A stretch of DNA of 64,000 nucleotides. Source: JAKZRT01 sp047518005 (lineage in GTDB: Bacteria > Pseudomonadota > Alphaproteobacteria > Rhodobacterales > Rhodobacteraceae). Position numbers and translations under genes: made by a program. Location: assembly GCA_047518005.1 (NCBI GenBank), contig JAKZRT010000065.1, positions 1 to 64,000 on the forward strand, given 5' to 3'. This document shows positions 1 to 7,531 of the stretch, in pieces (position 1 is the first letter of the stretch; each line of letters opens with the position of its first letter). Under the pieces are notes generated by a model. The model had not been told where the DNA came from. It did not search any database and was given only the letters and a program-made list of their open reading frames with translations.

Positions 1-1
1 C

Positions 2-82
2 TCCGGGGCCTCGAGACCGTTCGTTGTGAAATGGAAAGGGGCTTATAACTATCTGTTGAATTCGGTTGACGACATGTTGTGA
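2..82 (+). CDS. possible C-terminal tail of a gene entering from the left edge
   Basis: An open frame runs from the window edge to a TGA at 80-82 and gives 26 residues with a protein-like mix of aromatic and hydrophobic residues, including KWKGAYNYLLNSVDDML. A competing frame closes at 46-48. No family can be assigned from so little sequence, and it may be chance. It sits just before an inverted repeat and a hairpin, as the end of a transcription unit would. Confidence 0.22.
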   Translation, partial: SGASRPFVVKWKGAYNYLLNSVDDML

Positions 83-106
83 ATTTCCTTATAGTACCCA
101 CAACAT
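74..106. repeat. 8-bp inverted repeat
   Basis: ATGTTGTG at 74-81 is mirrored by CACAACAT at 99-106, with 17 bases between. It lies between the left-edge tail and the hairpin at 124-147 and could be a protein-binding site. Function unknown. Confidence 0.35.
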
Positions 107-123
107 AGGCCACTGAACACCAA

Positions 124-147
124 AAAGCCGGGTTGCCGCCCGGCTTT
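124..147 (-). terminator. GC-rich hairpin, probable terminator
   Basis: AAAGCCGGG (124-132) pairs with CCCGGCTTT (139-147) around a 6-base loop. The tract of A residues before the stem reads as a T run on the minus strand, so it looks best as a minus-strand terminator, although it may act in both directions. Confidence 0.5.
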
Positions 148-202
148 CGGTAACAGTTGGCCCCGCGTAAACCGTAGGAGGCGCGCGGAACGGCAAAACA
201 GC

Positions 203-231
203 GTCAGGAAGAATCCTCGCGGATTCCTGAC
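203..231. other. bulged hairpin ahead of the winged-helix gene
   Basis: GTCAGGA (203-209) and ATCC (213-216) pair with GGAT (221-224) and TCCTGAC (225-231), leaving a three-base bulge and a four-base loop. It lies 45 bases before the GTG start at 276, in the probable 5' leader, and could be a leader structure or an operator. Confidence 0.35.
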
Positions 232-275
232 CGCCCGTCAAGTGCGTCTTTCTATCAACGCAAAGGAGGCGAATC

Positions 276-602
276 GTGCCCAGCAAGCTAGGACGAACAA
301 CTGAACACGAAATGTCTGTCGCGGTCATGAAGATTGCGGCAACTAAACCTAATGGCTATGTGCCTCTTGACGAACTCCGGTCGGAAATCCCCAACTTCGT
401 CGGCTTAACGTCTGGAGACAGTGAGTATTCGGACACTCGTCCTGGCGAACGCTTGTGGGAACAACTGCTAAGAAATATACAATCCCACCATACCAATTCG
501 AGCAATTTCATTTCTCTCGGCTATTTGGACCACAGCAAGGGCGGTGGCTATGCAATCACCGCCGAAGGTCGAGAGTTTTTGAAGAAGATTCGGCGGGAGT
601 AA
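276..602 (+). CDS. small winged-helix protein resembling the Mrr N-terminal domain
   Basis: Encodes 108 residues from a GTG start behind a strong AGGAGG at 264-269. The pattern of an early helix (AVMKIAATKPNGYVPL), a middle segment ending in WEQLLRNIQSH, and a wing-like stretch (GYLDHSKGGGYAITAEGREFL) resembles the winged-helix domain that precedes the nuclease domain of Mrr-type restriction proteins. No nuclease domain follows, so this is either a free-standing DNA-binding protein or a relic of a larger restriction gene. Codon use is less GC-biased than in the housekeeping genes, which suggests acquired DNA. The family assignment is from pattern memory only. Confidence 0.55.
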   Translation: MPSKLGRTTEHEMSVAVMKIAATKPNGYVPLDELRSEIPNFVGLTSGDSEYSDTRPGERLWEQLLRNIQSHHTNSSNFISLGYLDHSKGGGYAITAEGREFLKKIRRE

Positions 603-613
603 GGTTCAATCTT

Positions 614-802
614 TCACTGACTTGCCGGGGGGAGGAGTTCCGTGCCATCGAGTTCACTTCCCCATGCGACGACCGGAACCTTCGACGCGGCCCATAAATT
701 CTGACAAACAGCCAGAAGGGCTTGCTCTGTCTCTTCAATAGGCAGCCCGGTCGGTGCTGGTGGAATCGTGATGGGTACTCTAGGCCATTCAGTGAATTTC
801 AT
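614..802 (-). CDS. hypothetical small protein, 62 aa
   Basis: A 62-residue frame starts with ATG at 802, seven bases downstream of AGGAGG on the minus strand. It faces the winged-helix gene tail to tail, with 11 bases between the stop codons. The product is rich in Pro near its start (TEWPRVPITIPPAPTG) and otherwise mixed, with no signal peptide or known motif. The ribosome site is the main argument for it. It could be a chance frame. Confidence 0.33.
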   Translation of the reverse strand: MKFTEWPRVPITIPPAPTGLPIEETEQALLAVCQNLWAASKVPVVAWGSELDGTELLPPASQ

Positions 803-1032
803 GGGTCGTCCCTCCTCCGTTAGATGGACCCTCACAGAATCTGCATTCTCATCAATAACATTGTGGAATCTAAGAGCGGAAAATGGATCTCAGCCCGCGC
901 CCATTTCACCCGTGGGATCCCTATACATCAGCCGCTTTCCAACCATCCTGGCAACAACCGATTTCATCTGGTCGAGCGGGGTAATCACGCCGCCAATTGT
1001 GACTCCGGTATATAATCCCCATAACTTACTGG

Positions 1033-1524
1033 GTGCCAGCGCTTGGAATGGAAACCACCTCGCCGTACTACAGGGATCAAAACCAAGACTGGGGATGGAC
1101 CCACGATGGAGTCGGCGGGACGATCACCAGTGCTGAAATCAGCATCAGTGCGTGGGACGTCGACGCCGCGCCATGCGGAATTCCAGGAAGTTGCGAAGAG
1201 GATCTGATCGAAGCTTTTAGTACTACGCTCGGTTGGGTCGCACTTGGCAATCTGGCTGGGATGAACAACATGTTCTCGTTCACGACTTTCGTGCTTGGCG
1301 CCAGCTGGTTCGATGAAATCGCCACAGGTCTGGCGGTGCGGATGAACATCGATTCGACTGGAACTGGTTTCTGGCTCGTTTCGCTGGCCAAATCGGTGAT
1401 TACGACCGAAGGCGATGATCCGGGCAATCCCAACCCAGGTGTTATTCCGCTTCCCGCTGCTGGCTGGATGCTGATCGCTGGTTTGGGTGGCCTTGCCGCA
1501 GTGCGGCGCCGCAAGAAGGCGTGA
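1033..1524 (+). CDS. VPLPA-CTERM sorting-domain protein, N-terminus apparently missing
   Basis: The last 27 residues form a complete VPLPA-CTERM signal: the motif IPLPAAGWMLIAG, a hydrophobic stretch and the basic tail RRRKKA. Such proteins are exported, and in exosortase/rhombosortase systems the C-terminal signal is processed at the envelope. The body (WGWTHDGVG, then SISAWDVDA and SFTTFVLGASWFDEIATGL) matches the usual beta-rich ectodomain. Family members begin with a Sec signal peptide, but here the frame opens at a weak GTG with no signal peptide and no Shine-Dalgarno sequence. The 200 bases upstream carry only short frames. I infer a 5' deletion or frameshift, making this probably a silent remnant. 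Confidence 0.7.
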   Translation: MPALGMETTSPYYRDQNQDWGWTHDGVGGTITSAEISISAWDVDAAPCGIPGSCEEDLIEAFSTTLGWVALGNLAGMNNMFSFTTFVLGASWFDEIATGLAVRMNIDSTGTGFWLVSLAKSVITTEGDDPGNPNPGVIPLPAAGWMLIAGLGGLAAVRRRKKA

Positions 1525-1566
1525 CGTTCGCTTGATATTTTCGCCCGGTCATCGAGCCGGTCGAAT

Positions 1567-1594
1567 AAAGGGCCGCCCCATGGGGCGGCCCTTT
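1567..1594. terminator. 28-bp perfect palindromic bidirectional terminator
   Basis: AAAGGGCCGCCCCA is followed directly by its reverse complement, forming a perfect palindrome. A runs and T runs on both sides fit a Rho-independent terminator shared by the VPLPA-CTERM gene and the convergent azoreductase gene. Confidence 0.85.
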
Positions 1595-1697
1595 TATCGT
1601 TGGCGACTGCCGGGAAACAGCCAGCGGTGGTCGAGCGGCAGCACGCTTTGACGGTCTATGACTGCCAGGACGATGCCAGGTTTGCTCGGTATCAGAG

Positions 1698-2252
1698 TCA
1701 GGCCGCACTTGCAGCCACCTGGCGCGGGCCTGCGGTCTGGGTGAATTCGACGTCGGCGATGCCAAGAAAGCCCAGAAACAGGCGCAAATGGCCGCTGGCA
1801 AAGTCCATATCCGAACCAAGCGGCACGCCACCCGAGGCATAGGCCACCACAGCGCGTTTGCCGCCCAAAAGGCCCTTTGGCCCGGTCTCGGTGTAAGCGA
1901 AGGTTTCGCCGACCCGGGCGACCAGGTCGATCCAGGCCTTGAGCGCGGCGGGCACCGAGAAGTTATAGACCGGCATCCCGATCACGATGACATTGGCGGC
2001 ACGCAGTTCGTCAATCAATGCATCCGACAATTCGAGCACGCCGCGCTGTGCGTCAGTTCGCGCCTCTTTCGGGGTGAAAGTCGCGCCGACCCAGGCCTCA
2101 TCGACCTGCGGCAAGCCATTTGCCAGATCGCGCCGCGTCACGGTGACATTTGCCGCGCCGCCGCCAATGTTTTCAACCGCTTCTGCCGAAAGGGCGCGGG
2201 AGATCGACCCATGGCTGCGGGCCGATGCGTCGATGTGAAGAATATGGGTCAT
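1698..2252 (-). CDS. azoR: FMN-dependent NADH:quinone oxidoreductase / azoreductase
   Basis: A 184-residue flavodoxin-fold enzyme of the AzoR/AcpD family, which reduces quinones and azo compounds with NAD(P)H and FMN in the cytoplasm. The N-terminal HIDASARSHGSISR loop is the phosphate-binding segment for FMN, and PVYNFSVPAALKAWID (about 94-109) is the family signature over the isoalloxazine ring. YASGGVP near 150 is also typical. Length matches the family. The ATG at 2252 is preceded by AAAGGACAG. It is transcribed away from a lysR gene at 2461, the usual arrangement for an azoR-type gene under LysR control, though that regulator is frameshifted here. Confidence 0.9.
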   Translation of the reverse strand: MTHILHIDASARSHGSISRALSAEAVENIGGGAANVTVTRRDLANGLPQVDEAWVGATFTPKEARTDAQRGVLELSDALIDELRAANVIVIGMPVYNFSVPAALKAWIDLVARVGETFAYTETGPKGLLGGKRAVVAYASGGVPLGSDMDFASGHLRLFLGFLGIADVEFTQTAGPRQVAASAA

Positions 2253-2460
2253 CTGCTGTCCTTTGATGGGCCGAGCGACTGTCGGTCGGCGCTGACTAAG
2301 GGGATATGGATTGCGCGCATTTTCACGCAATGGTAAAGAATGAACAGCTTCTGTGCGAAAATTGACAGACGGGACTGAATTTCCTGGACGCGGCGCTGGC
2401 CGGACGGGTTTTCTGCGGTGCGCCACAAAATTGGAACCCTTTGACCGGGTGAGGACGACA

Positions 2461-3344
2461 TTGGAAAATTGGGACGAAGTACGAACGGCCTTTCATGTGG
2501 CGCGCGAAGGCACCGTCAGCGGGGCGGCGGCGGCCTTGGGGGGGTGCATCACGCCACCGTTATTCGTCATATCGACGCGCTTGAGGCGCGGCTGGGGACC
2601 AAGCTTTTCCAGCGTCACGCGCGCGGCTATACGGCGACCGAGGCTGGGGTCGATCTTATGCAGGTGGCCCAGACCACCGACGATCAGCTTGCCCAGCTTC
2701 AAAACCGCCTCAAGGGGCGCGGCACCGAGGTTGGCGGCGAACTGGTGGTGACCACGCTTTCGGGGGTTTCGATACGGCTGGCCTCGGTACTGGCCGGTTT
2801 TCAGTGCCGCCACCCCGACCTGACGGTGCGCCTTTTGACCGACAGCCGCATCTTTCGGCTGGAATACGGCGAGGCGCATGTGGCGATCCGGGCCGGCAGC
2901 GCGCCGAACGAACCCGACAATGTGGTGCAGCCGTTCGTTAGTTCCAAGATCGGGCTTTATGCGTCGCAGAGCTATCTCGACCGGAGCGGCGGCGTCGCGT
3001 CCGAGGACGAGCTCGGCGATCATGTGTTTGTCACCTTCGACAACCTCAATTCGCGGGCTCCGTTTTACACCTGGCTTAGCGAGCGGGTGCCGCCCGAGCA
3101 GGCCAAGTTCCGAACCACAGATAACGCGACGATGCTGGAGGCGATCCGTGGCGGCGCAGGGTTGGGGTTTGTGGCAGTCTGGCAGGCGCGGCGCTGCCCC
3201 GAACTGGTCGAAGTTCTGGCGCCGAGGCCCGAGTGGGTGGCACCTTTGTGGCTGGTGACGCATATGGACCTGCACCGCACGCCCAAGGTTCAGGCTTTCC
3301 TGACCTATCTCAAGGCCGCAACCAAGGACTGGGACACCCTATGA
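2461..3344 (+). pseudogene. LysR-family regulator with a frameshift in a G7 tract
   Basis: Translation from the TTG at 2461, seven bases after GAGGA, gives ENWDEVRTAFHVAREGTVSG, a normal LysR start, but this frame derails at a run of seven G residues (2538-2544). The HTH continues in another frame as VHHATVIRHIDALEARLG, followed by a full substrate-binding domain ending at 3344. Five or eight G residues would restore one frame. The C-terminal part looks intact, so the lesion is recent, is a sequencing error, or reflects slippage in the tract. The gene is divergent from azoR, its likely target, and its stop overlaps the start of the DMT gene. Confidence 0.8.
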
Positions 3345-4252
3345 CCGAAGCCGCGCGCGGCCATCTGGCGATGCTCGCGTTTTCGGCGCTGGTGGCGGGG
3401 TCGTTCGCGCTCGGGGTGCTGGCCGCCAACGAGATCGCGCCCGCCGCGCTGACGGCGGTGCGGTTTGGGATCGCGGCGGTACTGGTCGGGTCTTTGGCAG
3501 CCGCGCGGGGGGTGATCCGGCGCCGCGACGGGCGGGCGGCATGGCGGTATCTGGTGCTGGGCGGGCTTTTCGCGATCTATTTCATCCTGATGTTCGAGGG
3601 GCTGAAAACCGCGCCGCCGGTCTCGGCGGCGGCGGTCTTTACTTTGACCCCGGTGATGTCGGCGGGCTTTGGCTGGCTGTTGCTGCGCCAGGTCGCCACC
3701 GGCTGGATCGCCTTCGCGCTGAGCGTCGGAGCGGTGGGGGCGCTGTGGGTCATCTTTCGCGCCGATCTGGGTGCGCTGAGGGCGTTTCAAGTGGGCCGGG
3801 GCGAGGCGATATTCTTCGTCGGCTGCATCGCTCATGCCGTCTATACGCCGCTGGTGCGGCGGTTGAACCGGGGCGAGGCGGTGGTCAGTTTCACTTTCGG
3901 GACGCTGGTCGGGGCGCTGATCGTCACCCTGGTCTGGGGGTGGAACGATCTGGCCGCGACCGACTGGGCAGCCTTGCCGCCGATCGTCTGGATCACGATT
4001 ATTTATGTCTCGACGGCGGCCACGGCGGTCAGCTTTGTGCTGGTCCAGTTCGCGACCCTGCGGCTGCCGTCATCGAAAGTGATGGCCTATACTTATCTCA
4101 CCCCCAGCTGGGTCATCCTGTGGCAGCTGGGGCTGGGAAACGCGGTGCCGCCGGGGCTGATCCTGGCGGGGGTGGGGGCGACGGTTCTGGCGCTTTTGAT
4201 GCTGTTGAGGGAGCCTGGGGGAGCAGGTCAGGGTCAAAGGTTTCAAGGTTGA
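3341..4252 (+). CDS. DMT-superfamily (EamA) transporter
   Basis: A 303-residue inner-membrane protein with about ten hydrophobic segments arranged as two EamA repeats. The first repeat includes LALGVLAAN-like and FILMFEGLKTAPPVSAAAVF segments and the second includes AVSFVLVQFATLRLPSSKVMAY. EamA proteins are usually metabolite or drug exporters driven by ion gradients, but the substrate cannot be read from sequence. The ATG at 3341 overlaps the lysR stop (ATGA), which suggests coupled translation. The last codons and stop lie inside an 18-bp palindrome (4239-4256) found again at 44157, so the element sets the C-terminus. Confidence 0.82.
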   Translation: MTEAARGHLAMLAFSALVAGSFALGVLAANEIAPAALTAVRFGIAAVLVGSLAAARGVIRRRDGRAAWRYLVLGGLFAIYFILMFEGLKTAPPVSAAAVFTLTPVMSAGFGWLLLRQVATGWIAFALSVGAVGALWVIFRADLGALRAFQVGRGEAIFFVGCIAHAVYTPLVRRLNRGEAVVSFTFGTLVGALIVTLVWGWNDLAATDWAALPPIVWITIIYVSTAATAVSFVLVQFATLRLPSSKVMAYTYLTPSWVILWQLGLGNAVPPGLILAGVGATVLALLMLLREPGGAGQGQRFQG

Positions 4253-4256
4253 AACC
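4239..4256. repeat. 18-bp perfect palindrome, copy 1 of 2
   Basis: GGTTTCAAGGTTGAAACC is an 8-bp inverted repeat around a GG centre. An identical copy lies at 44157-44174. Both are followed by a loosely similar stretch containing GTAA and TTG. Here it contains the stop codon of the DMT transporter. It could be a regulator site or a small mobile repeat. Confidence 0.7.
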
Positions 4257-4332
4257 ATCGGTAATGCTTTGATATTGCTTTATAAAAGTGTTAGTGTGCG
4301 TGATTTCGATTGGCCGGGGCTGGCCCTTGCCC

Positions 4333-4659
4333 CTAATCGCCCAATTCCTCAGCCTTAAGAAACCGCTCGAAGGCATCGAGGTTGACCGCCTCGAACTGAC
4401 CGAAGCTTTGCATCCAGATCGAGGCGTCCCTGAGCGCATCAGGTTCAAGCTTGCACCATTTCACCCGGCCGCGCTTTTCCTGAGAGATCAGGCCGGCGCG
4501 GGTCAGGACGCCCAGGTGCTTGGAGATCGCGGCCAGCGACATCGCAAACGGCTCGGCCACGTCGGTCACCGCCATGTCGTCTTCGAGGAGCATCACCAAG
4601 ATCGCCCGCCGGGTCGGGTCAGCGAGGGCGGCGAAGGTAGTGTCGAGGGGGTTGGGCAT
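4333..4659 (-). CDS. ArsR-family winged-helix regulator
   Basis: A 108-residue single-domain ArsR protein. FAALADPTRRAILVMLLEDD is the classic first helix pair, followed by the recognition region MSLAAISKHLGVLTRAGLI and the wing EKRGRVKWCKLEP. Only one Cys is visible (about 69), so the typical CxC metal site is absent. It belongs to the subgroup often paired with SRPBCC proteins, though none is adjacent. The ATG at 4659 has only a poor Shine-Dalgarno sequence. A 90-bp piece of this gene is duplicated at 5886-5975. Confidence 0.88.
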   Translation of the reverse strand: MPNPLDTTFAALADPTRRAILVMLLEDDMAVTDVAEPFAMSLAAISKHLGVLTRAGLISQEKRGRVKWCKLEPDALRDASIWMQSFGQFEAVNLDAFERFLKAEELGD

Positions 4660-4779
4660 GGGGGGAAGTTAACTTGAGTAATGGCCACTGGAAAGGGTGC
4701 GATGAAATGCAGGCTGAGCCCGAAACAACTTTGAGATCTGAAAATAATCGCCGGTAGAGGATATATTTTGGTCAGAATA

Positions 4780-5532
4780 TTAGGATCGAAACTTTTGGCG
4801 TTCAGCGCCGGAGTGCGCCTCTCGATGACAGTTTGGACAAAGGGCCATTGTATTGCATAGTAAGTCCTTGCCATTTTCCGCCAGTGGCTGCTTGTGATGG
4901 ACCTCAAGGTAGGGCCGCCCATCCACCATCTTGCGGAACGGAGCCTTCAACCCGCAAAATTCGCAATTTCCTTTGGCGCGGTGAAGTGTCTCGGCCACCA
5001 CGTCGGCATTTCTGTTGAAAACCGTGTGGGTCACAGTCCTTGCCTGAACGTCACCCCCATGGTTTTCTAATCTCTTTTTTCGCGCTGAACTATTGTCGTT
5101 TTGTGCCTCGGCAACCTCAGCCTCCTGTCTCTGAATTTCCTCCATGAAACTGGTTTCTGGCTCGAGCGGACATTTCTTCTCATACTCATCACATAAATTG
5201 GTGATGACCGTTCTGAGGCCGATCCCGAAAGATTCGAAGTACACGACGTGCGCTCTCGTCGCCTTTATGGCCAAGCGCAACCCCTCTGCTGCACGATCCT
5301 CCAATATCCTGTCAAAGAATATGGCAGTGGCCATTTTGCTCTGGGCTCTTTTATACTTATTGCCCCTCAGCATTTGCTTGAGGTTGCCAATCAAACTCGA
5401 AGCGCTTGCGGCGTTAACTCCATAATCCAGTTCGAGAGTAGACTTTGCATCGGACCGAGATATATCCCCGTTGTGGACTTGCAAACCCAACTTGTAAGCT
5501 GCCAAAATTTGATCATTTGAAATTCTCGACAC
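4780..5532 (-). CDS. HNH endonuclease with Cys4 zinc ribbon
   Basis: Encodes 250 residues from GTG at 5532, preceded by AAAGGA. The C-terminal quarter is an HNH nuclease: CEFCG, then LEVHHKQPLAENGKD, then ALCPNCHREAH, giving four zinc-binding cysteines and the catalytic HH pair, as in McrA-like enzymes. The N-terminal 190 residues are helical with a charged linker (QRQEAEVAEAQ) and may recognise modified DNA or a partner. The gene is clearly less GC-rich than its neighbours and sits between arsR and an arsR fragment, so it was probably acquired. Restriction or anti-phage defence is the likely role, but no methylase lies nearby. Confidence 0.85.
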   Translation of the reverse strand: MSRISNDQILAAYKLGLQVHNGDISRSDAKSTLELDYGVNAASASSLIGNLKQMLRGNKYKRAQSKMATAIFFDRILEDRAAEGLRLAIKATRAHVVYFESFGIGLRTVITNLCDEYEKKCPLEPETSFMEEIQRQEAEVAEAQNDNSSARKKRLENHGGDVQARTVTHTVFNRNADVVAETLHRAKGNCEFCGLKAPFRKMVDGRPYLEVHHKQPLAENGKDLLCNTMALCPNCHREAHSGAERQKFRS

Positions 5533-5885
5533 CTTGTTTTCCTTTCAATAATCAAAATATGTTCCCGCATAGAGTGCAGTATATTCTGGCCAATTAGTTC
5601 AGCAGCGTTGGTGGAAATTGAGTAGATGTCCATTTGGGATCGGCGAGAGAGAATTTGAGTATTCTGCTATCGGATCGATTGGACAACACCCATACACACT
5701 CACGAAGGGTCGCGCCCGACCCTGGGTGGGCGCTTTGACACGCCGGATTGGTGCGCTTTATTGCTCCAAAAACCCCCTGGCGAGCCGTAAGTCGCAACGC
5801 TGCAATGCGCCCTCCCGGGGGGAGGGTCGGGCGCGGCCCGGGCTGGTCGCCCGTGCCCCGTTCGGCTGATGCGCGAACGGCGAAC
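5533..5885. other. gene-poor segment upstream of the HNH gene
   Basis: About 350 bases hold the probable AT-rich promoter of the HNH gene and then a GC-rich stretch. I see no start codon with a ribosome site and no family motif on either strand. The switch in base composition near 5700 probably marks an edge of the acquired segment. Confidence 0.4.
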
Positions 5886-5975
5886 CCGGCGCGGGTCAGG
5901 ACGCCCAGTTGCTTGGAGATCGCGGCCAGCGACATCGCAAACGGCGCGGCCACGTCGGTGACCGCCACGTCCTCG
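5886..5975 (-). pseudogene. 90-bp fragment of an arsR gene
   Basis: These bases match 4493-4582 of the intact arsR in the same orientation, with about four substitutions and one small gap near the end. They encode the recognition region MSLAAISKQLGVLTRAGF. Homology stops abruptly on both sides, so this is a relic. With the intact gene it brackets the HNH nuclease as direct repeats 1393 bp apart. Confidence 0.85.
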
Positions 5976-6102
5976 ACGAACGCCTGAAATCGCTGGTGCT
6001 GGAAAAACATCCGCTTGCAAGAAATAGCGATTGATACGTCGCCCGGACAATCTTTCCAACTTGGACGATTGCGCCGCGTTCCGCGTCGCCCGCGTAGCGC
6101 GC

Positions 6103-6146
6103 GGCGCTGCCCCTCGCGCTCCCCGGAGTATTTCTGGCAAGATGAT
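6103..6146 (+). repeat. dispersed GC-rich intergenic repeat, copy A
   Basis: Contains GCGCTGCCCCTCGCG followed by CTCCCCGGAGTATTTCTGG and AAGATGATAA. It shares 26 identical bases with the reverse strand of 22667-22720, and the CCGGAGT-TTT-TGG core recurs at 45024-45072 and in part at 8607-8646. Rhodobacteraceae carry many such elements. A role in transcription termination is possible. Confidence 0.65.
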
Positions 6147-6203
6147 AATGATAAGAACGCGTTAGGCGCTAGCTGGCGCGCCGCAACACGCGCATGAGAC
6201 CGC

Positions 6204-6884
6204 TCAGTCCATCGACGGGTCGGCAGGCCCGGGTTTTCTTGGCCGAATGTCATGAAAGTAGCTCCAGATTGCGACGCCGGACCAGCCGGTGACATACAAC
6301 AGCCCAAGCCCAATCATAAGTTGACCGGGCACCGGCCCGACTTCGGCGCGCTGAAATACCTGATCGATGTTCTGAGCCGCGGATGGATGCACGGCCAGCT
6401 TGCCGGCATAAGCGACCGCCTGGATCATCAAAATCCACAGGTAATTTCGTCTGATCCGGCGCCCGACCGCCACCGCCATGCTCACATGAAATTTCGGGAC
6501 CCAGTAATCCTCGGCTAATGTTTGCTGCCAGTTCTCTTCGAGGTGCAAATCGCCGTCATGCAGCATCGGCGCAAAAAAGTGGTTTTCCATCCATCTGCAC
6601 CGCGCCCGCCAGAGGTTGAAATAGCGATAGCGCCGCGCCTCGAGCATAAGGAAGGATACGATGAGAATACCGACCAGCACCAACGGCACCGGCGAGGATT
6701 CGGGTGCCGCAAACGTGATCGACAGCGCAATTCCCAGCGAGACGACGGCCCAATTCGTGGTGGTGTCCAGCCGCGTGCGCCAGTGCGTCGACCGATAGAC
6801 TTCGCCACGATAAAGATGGCTCAACGCGGTGATCTCGGCCGAGGTCAGCGTCTTGCGGGTTTGCAAGAGCTCGTCGTTGTCCAA
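6204..6884 (-). CDS. DUF2270 integral membrane protein
   Basis: The segment ALSHLYRGEVYRSTHWRTRL is the DUF2270 signature. It is followed by two adjacent membrane spans, the motif LEARRYRYFNLWRAR, a soluble loop, and two more spans (about 150-170 and 195-215). The role is unknown. I placed the start at the TTG at 6884 because family members begin shortly before the signature. An ATG at 6900 would be in frame if the T7 run at 6883-6889 had one base fewer. The frame stays open to an ATG at 7049, but that extra part has no ribosome site and looks non-coding. It is divergent from the ATP synthase operon. Confidence 0.78.
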   Translation of the reverse strand: MDNDELLQTRKTLTSAEITALSHLYRGEVYRSTHWRTRLDTTTNWAVVSLGIALSITFAAPESSPVPLVLVGILIVSFLMLEARRYRYFNLWRARCRWMENHFFAPMLHDGDLHLEENWQQTLAEDYWVPKFHVSMAVAVGRRIRRNYLWILMIQAVAYAGKLAVHPSAAQNIDQVFQRAEVGPVPGQLMIGLGLLYVTGWSGVAIWSYFHDIRPRKPGPADPSMD

Positions 6885-7192
6885 AAAAACCCCCCGCCAT
6901 GCATCGGCTTTGTTATGGCACAACCGCCAGCAATTGGTCAAAAAAACCGGCGCTGAGGGCCGCTGCCGGATCGGCTGGGTGGTCGTTTTTTCGGTCCAGA
7001 CGATACGATGGGGCAGAACTGTCACAGATTTGGCCAAATCCTCAACCATTTGGTTGAATATGTCGTCCCGGCGCGGTCACGTGTCGTATTGGCATTTTCG
7101 GTTCAAATACAATCTGTTACGCCAAAACCTGCAGCGTTGACTCTGACGCCATCAGCGGCCTATTCAGACACAATTGTCCAAAGGGGGCTTTG
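6885..7192. other. divergent promoter region between DUF2270 and atpI
   Basis: About 300 bases with no credible gene. The part nearest atpI is less GC-rich and should carry the ATP synthase promoter. No clear consensus -35/-10 pair stands out by eye. A T7/G6 homopolymer stretch (6883-6895) lies at the DUF2270 start. Confidence 0.4.
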
Positions 7193-7531
7193 ATGGCCAA
7201 CGGACCGGACGCGGAGAAGCTGAAAAAGCTCGACGACCGGCTGGATGCGCTGAAAGAACGCCAGGCGCCCGAGCCCCGGGCGGACGAGCATTATAGCCAG
7301 GCCCACCTGGGCTGGCGGATGGTGATCGAGCTGGTGGCGGGGATCGTCATCGGTTTTGCCATTGGATACGGGCTGGATGCGCTGTTTGGCACCCTGCCGA
7401 TTTTTCTGGTGGTGTTTGTATTGCTGGGCTTTGCGGGCGGGGTGCGCACGATGATGCGCACCGCAAAAGAAGTGCAGGACGATCTGGCGGCGCATGAAGC
7501 GCGCAGGGAAAAGGACGACGGCCATGGCTGA
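7193..7531 (+). CDS. atpI: ATP synthase protein I
   Basis: A 112-residue accessory protein of F0F1 ATP synthase, thought to help assemble the c-ring. The N-terminal third is charged (KLKKLDDRLDALKERQ), followed by two membrane spans, VIELVAGIVIGFAIGYGLD and a second ending in LGFAGGVRTMMRT, which is the AtpI/AtpQ pattern. The ATG at 7193 follows AAGGGGG. It is the first gene of the F0 operon, and its 3' end overlaps atpB by eight bases, implying coupled translation. Confidence 0.92.
   Translation: MANGPDAEKLKKLDDRLDALKERQAPEPRADEHYSQAHLGWRMVIELVAGIVIGFAIGYGLDALFGTLPIFLVVFVLLGFAGGVRTMMRTAKEVQDDLAAHEARREKDDGHG

Noticed and set aside
6885..7049. N-terminal extension of the DUF2270 protein to ATG 7049
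   Set aside because: No ribosome site, atypical composition, and family members begin just before the signature helix.
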